NCBI GenBank assembly: GCA_947074235.1
Contig: CAMTOV010000003.1
Location: 1 to 47,972 of the forward strand
DNA from: an uncultured Bacteroides sp.
Lineage (GTDB): Bacteria; Bacteroidota; Bacteroidia; Bacteroidales; Bacteroidaceae
Length of the DNA: 47,972 nucleotides
Direction of reading: 5' to 3'
In this document: piece by piece, positions 34,977 to 44,217 of the stretch
Position numbering within the stretch: position 1 is the stretch's first letter
Layout: every line of letters begins with the position of its first letter
Translations under genes and position numbers: made by a program
Notes under the pieces: generated by a model
Seen by the model: the letters and a program-made list of their open reading frames with translations, nothing else
What the model was told of the DNA's origin: nothing
The model's database searches: none

Positions 34977-36224
34977 TTACGATCTAATTTGGCCATCTCC
35001 CTCAATCAACCATTTATAAGAAGTTATTTCTTCTAATGCCATTGGTCCACGGGCATGTAGCTTCTGAGTACTTATTCCTATTTCAGCTCCAAGACCAAAC
35101 TGCGCACCATCCGTAAAAGCCGTAGAAGCATTTACATATACACACGCGGCATCAACAAGTTGCTGAAATAAGATAGCTGTATCTTTATTTTCAGTTATAA
35201 TACACTCACTGTGCTTAGAACTATTTTCTTGAATATGTTCAAAAGCCTGTTCAATATTAGAAACAGTTTTAATAGCCATTTTGTAATCAAGAAACTCAGT
35301 GCCAAAGCTTTCATTATTGGCCTCCTTTAAAAGCTCATCAGGATAATGACCTTGCAACTGAGTAAAAGCCAACGAATCGGCATATATAATAACATTACTA
35401 TCCTTCAATGGCTTACATAATAAAGGTAAATCTGCAATACGACTTTGATGAACAACCAAGCAATCTAATGCATTGCAAACACTAACTCTACGCGTCTTGG
35501 CATTGTTTATTATCTTTGTTCCCTTTTCAATATCTCCTTCCTTATCGAAATAAGTATGACAAATACCCGCACCCGTTTCAATAACTGGGATGACAGCATT
35601 CTCTCTAACAAAATTAATAAGATTACTGCTACCTCTCGGTATTAACAAATCAACATAGCCCACAGCATGTAGCAGTTGATTGGTAGCCTCTCTATCGGTA
35701 GGAAGCAAAACAACAACATGAGGATCGACTTGAAAATGCTTGAGCACACGATGCAATAAACCAACAATCGCTTTATTTGAATTTTCCGCATCACTGCTTC
35801 CTTTTAAAACACAGGCATTACCACTTTTAAAACACAAAGAAAAAACATCAAAACTCACATTGGGACGGGCTTCATAAATGATACCAATAACACCGAAAGG
35901 AACACTAACTTTAGTTAGTGTTAAACCGTTGGGTCTTTCGATTTGTGCCAAGACTCTACCAAGAGGAGAGGGTAAAGTTGCTACATTACGTATATCTTCG
36001 GCAATATTGTTTAGCCTTTCTTTTGTCAACTTCAATCTATCGTATTTTGGATTAAGCAAATCCATACGATCGAGGTCCTTTTTGTTTTCAGATAAGAGAA
36101 AATCCATTTCATTTGAAATCTCATCAGCTATAGCGTTCAAGATTTCATTTATGCGTTCATTGCTTAATAATACTAGCTTTCTACTTGCTCTTTGTATAGA
36201 GATAAATGTATTTTTCAAGTCCAT
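34977..36224 (-). CDS. proA: Gamma-glutamyl phosphate reductase
   Basis: 415 aa, the aldehyde-dehydrogenase-fold enzyme of proline synthesis that reduces gamma-glutamyl phosphate to the semialdehyde with NADPH. The catalytic Cys lies in [15 protein letters not shown]; other motifs are [33 protein letters not shown] and [21 protein letters not shown]. Two bases after proB, so co-transcribed. Confidence 0.97.
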   Translation of the reverse strand: MDLKNTFISIQRASRKLVLLSNERINEILNAIADEISNEMDFLLSENKKDLDRMDLLNPKYDRLKLTKERLNNIAEDIRNVATLPSPLGRVLAQIERPNGLTLTKVSVPFGVIGIIYEARPNVSFDVFSLCFKSGNACVLKGSSDAENSNKAIVGLLHRVLKHFQVDPHVVVLLPTDREATNQLLHAVGYVDLLIPRGSSNLINFVRENAVIPVIETGAGICHTYFDKEGDIEKGTKIINNAKTRRVSVCNALDCLVVHQSRIADLPLLCKPLKDSNVIIYADSLAFTQLQGHYPDELLKEANNESFGTEFLDYKMAIKTVSNIEQAFEHIQENSSKHSECIITENKDTAILFQQLVDAACVYVNASTAFTDGAQFGLGAEIGISTQKLHARGPMALEEITSYKWLIEGDGQIRS

Positions 36225-36226
36225 AG

Positions 36227-37309
36227 TTATTCAATATATAAGTAATCATAATGTACAACAGCCTTCTTTCCATGTTTGCCTAATGACTCTACAACTTGTT
36301 GAGAACTGCAATTAACTTTACCAACGCCAATATAGAGACCTTTAGCATCGACTATACGAACAATATCATCCTTTTCGAACTCACCATTAATATGAGTTAT
36401 ACCAATTGGTAGTAAACTAACAGCTTTATCAGACATAAGAACTTGAGAGGCACAATCGTTGATATGAATTGTTCCTTTAGCGAAGCCATCACTATGTGCA
36501 ATCCATTTCTTCACACTAGATACGGGAGTTGTTTCGGCAATAAATCTTGTACAAACAGTGCCTTCAGGATTATCGATTAAAGAGGTAAGTATATTAGCTG
36601 TTTTGCCATTAGCAATAACAACTTCTATTCCTTCATCGGCAACTTTACGCGCAATATTCGTTTTAGTAATCATGCCTCCCCTACCAAAACTAGATTTACT
36701 CGCCTGTATATAATCGGCAACACATTGCCCATGTTCTATTTTTCTTATTACCTCAGAACCGAGTTCTGAAGGTGAACCATTATAAATACCATCAACATTG
36801 CTCAATATGATAAGTTTTTGAACATCCATCATAGATGCTATTAAACCAGATAACTCATCATTATCAGTAAACATCAACTCTGTTACTGAAATAGTATCAT
36901 TTTCATTTACTATTGGAATAATTCCATTATCGAGCATTACGCTCATGCAGTTTTTTTGATTAAGATAATGACGACGAGTAGAAAAGTTTTCTTTAGTTGT
37001 TAGAACCTGCCCAACAATAATATCATATTCACGAAAGAGCTCATAATAGCGGTTTATTAGTTTAACTTGTCCAACCGCGGAAAACAATTGTCTTTGATCA
37101 ACACTATCTAACTTTTTAGTGTCACGCATCTCACTTCGTCCTGATGCTACAGCACCAGAAGAAACTAGTATTATTTTGATTCCGATTTTGTGCAGTTGCG
37201 CTATCTGATCGACAAGAGCTGACATTTGCGTCACATCTAGTGTACCATCTTTGCGTGTTAAAACATTGCTACCAATCTTTATGGCAATTCGAGCAAGCGT
37301 TTGTTTCAT
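36227..37309 (-). CDS. proB: Glutamate 5-kinase
   Basis: 360 aa: an amino-acid kinase domain (about 1-260; [46 protein letters not shown]) and a C-terminal PUA domain (about 275-355). It phosphorylates glutamate as the first, proline-inhibited step of proline synthesis. First gene of proBA, with TATCTTTG at 37332-37339 upstream. Confidence 0.97.
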   Translation of the reverse strand: MKQTLARIAIKIGSNVLTRKDGTLDVTQMSALVDQIAQLHKIGIKIILVSSGAVASGRSEMRDTKKLDSVDQRQLFSAVGQVKLINRYYELFREYDIIVGQVLTTKENFSTRRHYLNQKNCMSVMLDNGIIPIVNENDTISVTELMFTDNDELSGLIASMMDVQKLIILSNVDGIYNGSPSELGSEVIRKIEHGQCVADYIQASKSSFGRGGMITKTNIARKVADEGIEVVIANGKTANILTSLIDNPEGTVCTRFIAETTPVSSVKKWIAHSDGFAKGTIHINDCASQVLMSDKAVSLLPIGITHINGEFEKDDIVRIVDAKGLYIGVGKVNCSSQQVVESLGKHGKKAVVHYDYLYIE

Positions 37310-37331
37310 ATTTACTAACGATTTGAAACTA

Positions 37332-37339
37332 CAAAGATA
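37332..37339 (-). promoter_or_regulatory. -7 box of proBA
   Basis: Minus-strand TATCTTTG, 22 bases before the proB ATG. Confidence 0.6.
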
Positions 37340-37377
37340 TAAAAAACAGCAATATTGTTAGCAAATAGAGACAAATA

Positions 37378-37433
37378 ATGATAGTGATACGATATACGGA
37401 GCTATTATCTATCTCAGAATATCACACTATCAT
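37378..37433. repeat. Inverted repeat upstream of proBA
   Basis: ATGATAGTGATA (37378-37389) faces TATCACACTATCAT (37420-37433), complementary apart from a two-base bulge, around a 30-nt AT-rich centre. It lies about 40-95 bases upstream of the proB -7 box and downstream of the DUF2007 gene. It could be an operator or a weak 3' hairpin; no U-tract follows on either side. Confidence 0.45.
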
Positions 37434-37511
37434 CATATAAATATATAATATACCTACCAACAATATTGCCAGGTATAGAAAGCAAAAAACAAATGTCAAC
37501 AATAAATATCC

Positions 37512-37745
37512 CTATTCATCCTTTTTATCGCGATCTCTTATAATCTCCATGGCCTGCTCATATTGGTCTTCATTTACCATTACCGATACAGTAGGACTAA
37601 TATAAGGAGCAATAGATGACATTAAACCGTCCTTAACTTCAGCTATTATATCACTACTTTCTAGCAAACCTTTTACGAGTTCTGCTTCCCATCTCGAACC
37701 ATTAAAAACTTCAACAATTCGTCCAGTATCATTCTTATCATTCAT
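37512..37745 (-). CDS. DUF2007-family protein (putative signal-transducing protein)
   Basis: 77 aa from the ATG at 37745; a TTG three codons upstream opens the frame. The fold pattern RIVEVFNGSRWEAELVKGLLESSDIIAEV and SVMVNEDQYEQAMEIIRD matches DUF2007, a small alpha/beta domain of the PII-like/GlnB fold type with no known ligand. No membrane segment. It stands between murI and proBA on the same strand with gaps of about 200 bases on each side, so it is probably monocistronic. Confidence 0.75.
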   Translation of the reverse strand: MNDKNDTGRIVEVFNGSRWEAELVKGLLESSDIIAEVKDGLMSSIAPYISPTVSVMVNEDQYEQAMEIIRDRDKKDE

Positions 37746-37942
37746 ACCATTCAATTTAGTTTGTTCTAATATCCAATAACCTTATAATTATGATTGGTTA
37801 TATGCAGTTTGAATTATCTTATATTATAAGAACATATATAAAACACACATTGTTTGCTATAAACAGATTACTTTGAGTAATATGTAAAAATAATACATAT
37901 AGAACATCCTAGTAGCAAACTGGCAATTAGTGCCAAAAACAC

Positions 37943-38785
37943 TTAATCTAATACTATGCGATGCACATCAATATCCTCATCTAAAAATCGGGTAGCAGAT
38001 TCTTTGAATACATCTTTAGCTTCAGTAGTATAATATAATGTTCTTCCATGTTTTGTACATTTAGCATCTACTTCGGGATGTCTTTTTAGATAATCTTTTA
38101 AACTCTCAGCTACATACTCACCTTGCGCTACTACTTGTATATCATCAGGAACTAGTTGTTTAATTAAAGGCAGTAAGATAGGATAATGAGTGCAACCCAG
38201 TATAATTGTATCTATTTGAGAATCTTTTGCAATCAACGAATCTAGATTCTTCTTTATGAAATAGGCAGTACCTTCATTATCAATTTCATTATTTTCTACA
38301 AGAGTAGCCCACATAGAGCAAGCCTCTCCAGTAACTTCAACATTAGGGAAAAGCTTATTAATTTCTAATGGATAAGATTCTGATTTAATAGTACCTGGAG
38401 TAGCCAATACACCAACATGTCCTGTAGCGGTAAGACCACCAATTGACTCTACCGTAGGACGAATCACACCCAATACTCTTCTATTAGCATCAATATTTGG
38501 TAAATCATTCATCTGTATACTCCTTAGAGCTTTTGCCGAAGCTGTGTTGCAGGCTAATATAACTAAGTGGCAGCCCATCTCAAAGAGTTTTTTCACAGCC
38601 TGTAGAGTAAAGTCATACACCACCTCAAACGATCGAGGACCATAAGGTGCACGAGCATTATCGCCTATATAAACATAATCGTATTGGGGCATAGCATCTT
38701 TTATTTTGGACAGAATGGTTAGCCCTCCATATCCAGAGTCAAATACTCCAATAGGACCAGGCTGTTGGCTTAGCTTTGTTGACAT
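37943..38785 (-). CDS. murI: Glutamate racemase
   Basis: 280 aa, makes D-glutamate for peptidoglycan. The two catalytic cysteines are C79 (ILACNTASAKALR) and C198 (ILGCTHYPILLPL), with D16 in VFDSGYGGLTIL and H200. Own promoter box (38811-38818) between it and the skp/bamA operon terminator, so it is transcribed separately although on the same strand. Confidence 0.97.
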   Translation of the reverse strand: MSTKLSQQPGPIGVFDSGYGGLTILSKIKDAMPQYDYVYIGDNARAPYGPRSFEVVYDFTLQAVKKLFEMGCHLVILACNTASAKALRSIQMNDLPNIDANRRVLGVIRPTVESIGGLTATGHVGVLATPGTIKSESYPLEINKLFPNVEVTGEACSMWATLVENNEIDNEGTAYFIKKNLDSLIAKDSQIDTIILGCTHYPILLPLIKQLVPDDIQVVAQGEYVAESLKDYLKRHPEVDAKCTKHGRTLYYTTEAKDVFKESATRFLDEDIDVHRIVLD

Positions 38786-38810
38786 GTTATTTATTATATT
38801 GATGTTATCA

Positions 38811-38818
38811 CAAAGATA
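38811..38818 (-). promoter_or_regulatory. -7 box of murI
   Basis: Minus-strand TATCTTTG, 25 bases before the murI ATG and just after the upstream terminator. Confidence 0.55.
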
Positions 38819-38831
38819 GAAAAGGTATTAT

Positions 38832-38875
38832 AAAAAAGAAAGAGATGAAAGGCAAACCTTTCATCTCTTTCTTTT
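38832..38875 (-). terminator. Terminator of the uppS-bamA-skp operon
   Basis: A perfect 19-bp stem (38834-38852 / 38857-38875) closed by a 4-nt loop (CAAA), with T-run continuing on the minus strand. One of the longest perfect hairpins in the window. Confidence 0.85.
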
Positions 38876-38896
38876 ATCTTGAATATATTATATCAA

Positions 38897-39409
38897 TTAT
38901 TTAACGCCAAGTTGACTTTTTACTTTAGCAGTTAAATCAATACTTTGAGGACCTACATAAGGTATTTGAGTACGAGCTAAGTCAAAGATATAGATAACAC
39001 CTTCTGACGCACCAACAGCTTCGATAGCCGTGTTAAGCTTTTGATAGATAGGAGTCATCAAGTTTTGTTCTGCTTGTTGCATACCTTGTTGAGCTTCTTG
39101 TTGGAATTGCTCTTGTCTTTGCATCATGTCTTGCAATTCTTTTTGTCTTCTTTCTGCAATGTTTGCAGGAAGTGTATTTTCAGAAACTGCTTGTTGAAAT
39201 TCTTGATACTTTCTATTGAATTCCTCTTGAGTTCTGGTCAACTCATCAGTATATTTCTTTTGCAAAGCTTCAAGTTCTGTGATAGCTTGCGTATATTCTG
39301 GCATTGAAGGAATAACTTCAGCAGAGTTCATGTGACCAAACTTAAGTGTTTGAGCAGACACTCCCAATGGAAGTGCAAGTAAAATTAAAAGTGCAATTTT
39401 CTTTAGCAT
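38897..39409 (-). CDS. Skp/OmpH-family periplasmic chaperone (second copy)
   Basis: 170 aa. Signal peptide MLKKIALLILLALPLGVSA. Mature Skp-like protein: a beta core at both ends (LKFGHMNSAEVIPSMPEY; GVIYIFDLARTQIPYVG) and a long charged coiled-coil arm (about 40-115; ALQKKYTDELTRTQEEFNRK, then Gln/Glu-rich). Skp trimers hold unfolded outer-membrane proteins for BamA. It is 54 bases after the first skp-like gene. Confidence 0.92.
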   Translation of the reverse strand: MLKKIALLILLALPLGVSAQTLKFGHMNSAEVIPSMPEYTQAITELEALQKKYTDELTRTQEEFNRKYQEFQQAVSENTLPANIAERRQKELQDMMQRQEQFQQEAQQGMQQAEQNLMTPIYQKLNTAIEAVGASEGVIYIFDLARTQIPYVGPQSIDLTAKVKSQLGVK

Positions 39410-39463
39410 AGTTTTATTTATTTGATAGTTATTTTTTGAATTATCTTTTGCAAATGTAATAAA

Positions 39464-39979
39464 TTAATTTGAATATCCTAATTTAGCCAAAACATCATTG
39501 CTTATATCAATACGTGGAGACGCAAATATGATATCTGAAGCAGAAGCTCTATCAATGACCAACGAATAGGTTTTTTGTTCAGCTATTTCCTTCACGGCAT
39601 TGTAAATTTCATCTTGAATAGGGCTCAACAAACTTTCGCGTTTTTTAAAGAGTTCCCCTTCCGGTCCAAAATAAGTACGTCGCAATTCAGCTGCTTCTCT
39701 TTCTTTATTCACTATCTCCTCTTCCTTTTTTGTTTTTTGTTCTTCCGATAAAAAGACAGATTCTGATTGATAGTTTTTATACATAGTCTGAGCATCCTTG
39801 GCAAGTGTTTCCACTTCGCTTTGCCATTTCTTTGAAATTTGATTTAGTTGCTCATTGGCGCGTTCATATGCAGGTATATTTTTCAATATATACTCCATAT
39901 CAATAAGTGCAAATTTCTGTGCATTGGCCGCCATAAACGAACCAAAAAGAAGCATAGTAAATAGAACAAGCTTTTTCAT
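39464..39979 (-). CDS. Skp/OmpH-family periplasmic chaperone (first copy)
   Basis: 171 aa. Signal peptide MKKLVLFTMLLFGSFMAANA. It starts KFALIDMEYILKNIPAYERA, has a long Lys/Glu-rich coiled-coil arm (about 40-120) and a C-terminal YSLVIDRASASDIIFASP core strand. Same family as its neighbour but clearly diverged, so an old duplication. It follows bamA by 35 bases. A partial SD-like AAAGGAAA precedes the ATG. Confidence 0.92.
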   Translation of the reverse strand: MKKLVLFTMLLFGSFMAANAQKFALIDMEYILKNIPAYERANEQLNQISKKWQSEVETLAKDAQTMYKNYQSESVFLSEEQKTKKEEEIVNKEREAAELRRTYFGPEGELFKKRESLLSPIQDEIYNAVKEIAEQKTYSLVIDRASASDIIFASPRIDISNDVLAKLGYSN

Positions 39980-40014
39980 AACATTTCCTTTTAGTTTAGT
40001 TTTATATTATATGA

Positions 40015-42663
40015 TTAGAATTCTTGACCAAGAACAAAGTGGAATCGGCTACCACCATACTCCTTAGAACCAAATACTTTATCGAAACCGTATGCCCAGT
40101 CAATACCCATCATACCAATCATTGGTAAGAAGATACGAACACCTAGACCAGCCGAACGTTTCAAATCAAATGGATTCACGTTCTTAATATCACTCCATGC
40201 ATTACCTGCTTCAACAAACCCTAACACATAAATATTTGTACTTGCTTCAAGCATTAGAGGGTATCTTAATTCAACACCCAAACGAGCATAAGCATAGCCT
40301 TCACTACCGTATGGAGTTAACGAACTGTTTTCGTAACCACGTAGAGCAATACTTTCGGTTGCATAACTAGAATATCCTGTCATACCATCACCACCCACAT
40401 CAAATGTTTCGAAAGGAGATTTCTTATACTTGTTGTAGTGGCCTAACATACCAAATTCTACACGGGTCATTAATACCAAACATTTTGGATTCTTCACGTA
40501 GTCCATCAAAGCAGTATAAGTTTTTGCTTTGAATTTCCATTTGTGGTACTCAATCCAGTTGTACAACTTATTGCGATTGTCTTGTGTGATGCCGCCACTT
40601 TCAGTATAATAACTCTTATAATCCTTGCCATCGAAAAGCGAGTAAGGAGGAGTAATTTGTGCTGTTAATGAAAACTCAGAACCTTGACGAGGGAACAATG
40701 GATTATCGATTGAGCTACGTGAAAGTGATAAGTTCAAACTAATGTTGTTACACTTACCGTTTGTAACAGGAAAATACTGCCAATCTTTAAGAATATATCT
40801 TTGGTAAGACAACTCTGCCGAGAAAGTAAAGTAGTCATCCGGCCACTTCAAACGTTTACCCCAACCAATAGACAATCCCCACATTTGGATAGATTTATCA
40901 GGGTCATAATAATTTTCGTAGTTGTTATAGTTACCATAATTATACATACCGTAACCACCATAGCCACTATACATACTATTATAATAGTTGTTGTAATATG
41001 AATTATTGTAGTATCTGCTACTAATATCCGTTTGTCTTGAATAATAAGCCGAAACAGAGAATGAGTTCGGACGTTTTCCACCAAACCAAGGATCGAAGAA
41101 CGAAACACTATATGATTGATAATAGCGAGCATTCGTTTGTCCACTGATAGTCAATGTTTGTCCATCACCTTGAGGCAGAATACCACGATAGTTATCACCA
41201 GGATGAAGCAAGTTGGCCAATGAGAAGTTAGTGAACTTCAAACTCAACTTACCAATAACCCCTGTTTGTCCCCAACCGGCCGAGAACTCAACCTGGTCAT
41301 TTGCTTTAGAAACAAGGTTATATGCAATATCTACCGTACCATTCATTGGGTCTGGTTGAATATCCGGCACAATGTTTTCTGCATCGAAGTGACCCATTTG
41401 TTGGATTTCACGCATTGAACGCATCAAATCATCGCGACTAAACAATTGTCCTGGACGCGTACGCAACTCACGTCTTACTACATTTTCGTATAGACGGTCG
41501 TTACCATTGATAGCAATCTTATTGATAGTAGCTTGACGACCTTCATAGATACGCATCTCCAAGTCAATCGAGTCTCCATCAATATTTACCTCTACAGGAT
41601 CTAGATTATAGAATAAATAACCATTATTGTAGTATAGATTACCAATAGCATCTTCATCGGTAGAAGTACGTTCAGTTAATAGCTTTTGATTATAAACATC
41701 ACCTTTCTTCATTTGCAACATATAATCCAATTGATCTGAAGGATAAAGCGTATTACCCACCCATGTCACATTACGAAGATAATACTTATCGCCTTCTTCA
41801 ATTTCCATATAAACATCAACAGTTCTATCATCATGTGCTACTACGCTATCTTTTACAATCATAGCATCACGATAACCCAACTCGTTATATTTATCAATAA
41901 TCAATTGCTTGTCTTCTTCGTATTTTTCATCAATAAACTTCTTAGTGCGGAACAAATTCAAAATCTTACCTTTTTCATTTGTTTTCTTCATCACTCTTTT
42001 CAGCTTATTATCCGAGATTGCAGTATTACCATCGATAGTGATGCTATTAACTTTAATCTTTTCTTTCTTATCAATTTCAACATCCACAATCACTTGGTTG
42101 TCACCAGCTACATCATCTCTTTGAGTAATGATAATCTCAGCATTCTTAAACCCTTTATCATCAAAATATCTTTTGATAAGTGTCTTAGCGCGGTCTACCA
42201 AGTTGGGAGTAATTTGACTTCCTTTTACCAATCCTAGTCGTGCTTCAAGATCTGTTCTTTCCGACTTTTTCACCCCATGATAACGAATTTCAGAGATACG
42301 TGGTCGTTGAGTCAAGTTAATATTCAACCATACCTTACCATCTTCTATTTTATCGGCAGTGATTTGCACATTCGAAAACAAACCATGTCTCCAGTAGCGT
42401 TTGATAGCTGTAGTAATTTCATCACCCGGAACAGAAATTGTTTGCCCAATAGATAGCCCCGAAAGACCAATCAGCACAAAGTCTTCGTAGTTCTTCACAC
42501 CTTCAACTTTTATGTCAGCTATTTCAAACTTTTTGGGAGTACCCGAATAGAGTATAACTGGTTTAGAGCTCTCGTCGATGTTCACCTCTTGTGCTCGGCC
42601 TGTTATTGTTCCTCCCAACAGGCATATAAACGTTACTAATATTAAAGAAATACGATAATGCAT
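40015..42663 (-). CDS. bamA: Outer-membrane protein assembly factor BamA
   Basis: 882 aa. Signal peptide MHYRISLILVTFICLLGGTITGRA. Five POTRA domains fill about residues 45-480 (FEIADIKVEGVKNYEDF, RISEIRYHGVKKSERT, INSITIDGNTAISDNKL-like repeats) and a 16-strand Omp85 barrel the rest, ending GSRFHFVLGQEF. BamA inserts beta-barrel proteins in the outer membrane. Residues ~547-586 form a Tyr/Asn/Gly-rich low-complexity loop (YYNNSYYNNYYNSMYSGYGG and onwards) absent from proteobacterial BamA. Between uppS and the skp genes, as is common in Bacteroidota. Confidence 0.96.
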   Translation of the reverse strand: MHYRISLILVTFICLLGGTITGRAQEVNIDESSKPVILYSGTPKKFEIADIKVEGVKNYEDFVLIGLSGLSIGQTISVPGDEITTAIKRYWRHGLFSNVQITADKIEDGKVWLNINLTQRPRISEIRYHGVKKSERTDLEARLGLVKGSQITPNLVDRAKTLIKRYFDDKGFKNAEIIITQRDDVAGDNQVIVDVEIDKKEKIKVNSITIDGNTAISDNKLKRVMKKTNEKGKILNLFRTKKFIDEKYEEDKQLIIDKYNELGYRDAMIVKDSVVAHDDRTVDVYMEIEEGDKYYLRNVTWVGNTLYPSDQLDYMLQMKKGDVYNQKLLTERTSTDEDAIGNLYYNNGYLFYNLDPVEVNIDGDSIDLEMRIYEGRQATINKIAINGNDRLYENVVRRELRTRPGQLFSRDDLMRSMREIQQMGHFDAENIVPDIQPDPMNGTVDIAYNLVSKANDQVEFSAGWGQTGVIGKLSLKFTNFSLANLLHPGDNYRGILPQGDGQTLTISGQTNARYYQSYSVSFFDPWFGGKRPNSFSVSAYYSRQTDISSRYYNNSYYNNYYNSMYSGYGGYGMYNYGNYNNYENYYDPDKSIQMWGLSIGWGKRLKWPDDYFTFSAELSYQRYILKDWQYFPVTNGKCNNISLNLSLSRSSIDNPLFPRQGSEFSLTAQITPPYSLFDGKDYKSYYTESGGITQDNRNKLYNWIEYHKWKFKAKTYTALMDYVKNPKCLVLMTRVEFGMLGHYNKYKKSPFETFDVGGDGMTGYSSYATESIALRGYENSSLTPYGSEGYAYARLGVELRYPLMLEASTNIYVLGFVEAGNAWSDIKNVNPFDLKRSAGLGVRIFLPMIGMMGIDWAYGFDKVFGSKEYGGSRFHFVLGQEF

Positions 42664-42687
42664 TTATGTTATGATTATATGTTTTAA

Positions 42688-43428
42688 CTATCTTAATTGT
42701 TCACTGGTTTTACCGAAGCGTCGCTCTCGGTTTTGGTAGCTCAATATAGCCTTATAAAACTCTTCGCTACCGAAGTCGGGCCAATGAGTTTCACAGAAGT
42801 AAAGTTCTGAATAGGCGCATTGCCATAGCAAGTAGTTGCTAAGACGATACTCTCCACCTGTACGAATCAACAAATCAGGATTTGGCATAAAGCTGGTAGC
42901 CAAATGCTCTTGAATAGTCTGGTCTGTTATTTCCTCGGGGTTTATTTTATTGTCTTTTACCAATGCTGCTATTTGCTTCATAGCTTCGGTAAGCTCCCAT
43001 TTAGATGAATAATTCAATGCCAAAACCAAAGTCAAACCAGTATTGGTTGATGTATTTTTGATACAAGAGGCTAAACGTTCTTGTACATTTACAGGAAGTT
43101 GGCTCATATCACCAATGATGCGAAACTGAATATTGTTTTTCATAAATGTCTCTTCCTCAAGTGAGTCGAAAAGAAGATTCATAAGAGCTTCAATCTCACT
43201 CGCCGGACGACTCCAGTTTTCGGTAGAGAATGTATATAAAGTAAGATACTTCACTCCCAAGCGTGCAGCGTCCTCGGTAATAGAGTGTACCGTTTCTGCT
43301 CCTTGATGATGACCAAAGCTACGGTCTTTGCCGCGCTCTTTTGCCCATCTGCCATTACCATCCATTATGATGGCCACGTGCTGAGGCACTCTATTTGAAT
43401 CTATCTTTTCTTTATATGACATTACCAT
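42688..43428 (-). CDS. uppS: Undecaprenyl diphosphate synthase (isoprenyl transferase)
   Basis: 246 aa cis-prenyltransferase supplying the C55 lipid carrier for wall and surface polysaccharide synthesis. D23 in [14 protein letters not shown] is the catalytic Asp, with YTFSTENW and the C-terminal [19 protein letters not shown]. Its ATG overlaps the stop of the preceding OMP gene by one base (TAATG), a translational-coupling arrangement. A second in-frame ATG two codons later is an alternative start. Confidence 0.96.
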   Translation of the reverse strand: MVMSYKEKIDSNRVPQHVAIIMDGNGRWAKERGKDRSFGHHQGAETVHSITEDAARLGVKYLTLYTFSTENWSRPASEIEALMNLLFDSLEEETFMKNNIQFRIIGDMSQLPVNVQERLASCIKNTSTNTGLTLVLALNYSSKWELTEAMKQIAALVKDNKINPEEITDQTIQEHLATSFMPNPDLLIRTGGEYRLSNYLLWQCAYSELYFCETHWPDFGSEEFYKAILSYQNRERRFGKTSEQLR

Positions 43429-44138
43429 TAGTAATTACAATCTTTGCATTTAGGAAAAAGATCATAAGTGAGAAATAAGATAGCAAACGAATAGCTATCA
43501 TTATTTTTAAACCCTTTTCCTTTTATTTGAAATGGATCATTTAACTGCAAGCCCTCTTTGTTGGTTACATCCAACTTATCACTTAGGCTAAAGCGCATTG
43601 TAAATTCAAATCCAATATTCAGTCGTTCTCTCAATTTGTATTTCACACCTGCCCCAATAGGAAAGTTGACTGTGAATACACCATTTGCAGGGGGTGGTGC
43701 ATAGGTAAAACCCATACCTCCTAATATATAAGGAGTAAATCTCTTTCCACCTCTAAAACCCTGTCCTGTGCCATAAGGCAAGAAATTATACTCGAACTGA
43801 GCTCCTAAATCAAAAATCGCTCTTTTAAAATTGACGTTTTCCAATCCCGGATACTTATTATTAAATCCACGAGTATCACCAGCTATTCTTCCAGCAATTA
43901 GGTCGCCTTTGATGGCCATGCGTTGATTCAATATATATCTTGCCACCACTCCACCAGACACCCCAATGTGCTTAAAAGGGGTAGTATAATTGGCGTCGCC
44001 CATATAAAAGCTACCACCAAGTGCCCCCCCTAGTTCAAGTCTATATTCTTCGCTACTTTGTGCAAATACGCTGTTTTGCACTAGCGCTCCTATTATTAAT
44101 AATATACAAACAATCAGCCTTTTATGTAATGCAACCAT
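43428..44138 (-). CDS. DUF6089-type outer-membrane beta-barrel protein
   Basis: 236 aa. Signal peptide [27 protein letters not shown]. Barrel-like strands include [63 protein letters not shown] and a final [18 protein letters not shown]. In Bacteroides a protein of this type (DUF6089, as I recall) often precedes uppS and bamA; its role is unknown but the position suggests envelope assembly. First gene of the uppS-bamA-skp operon. Confidence 0.85.
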   Translation of the reverse strand: MVALHKRLIVCILLIIGALVQNSVFAQSSEEYRLELGGALGGSFYMGDANYTTPFKHIGVSGGVVARYILNQRMAIKGDLIAGRIAGDTRGFNNKYPGLENVNFKRAIFDLGAQFEYNFLPYGTGQGFRGGKRFTPYILGGMGFTYAPPPANGVFTVNFPIGAGVKYKLRERLNIGFEFTMRFSLSDKLDVTNKEGLQLNDPFQIKGKGFKNNDSYSFAILFLTYDLFPKCKDCNY

Positions 44139-44217
44139 ACTTTTGTGTTTTAGTAAGATTATTGTTTATCCAATTATAGATAAAACGGCTAGATTGTTTT
44201 TAAATTGTATTCAGATA

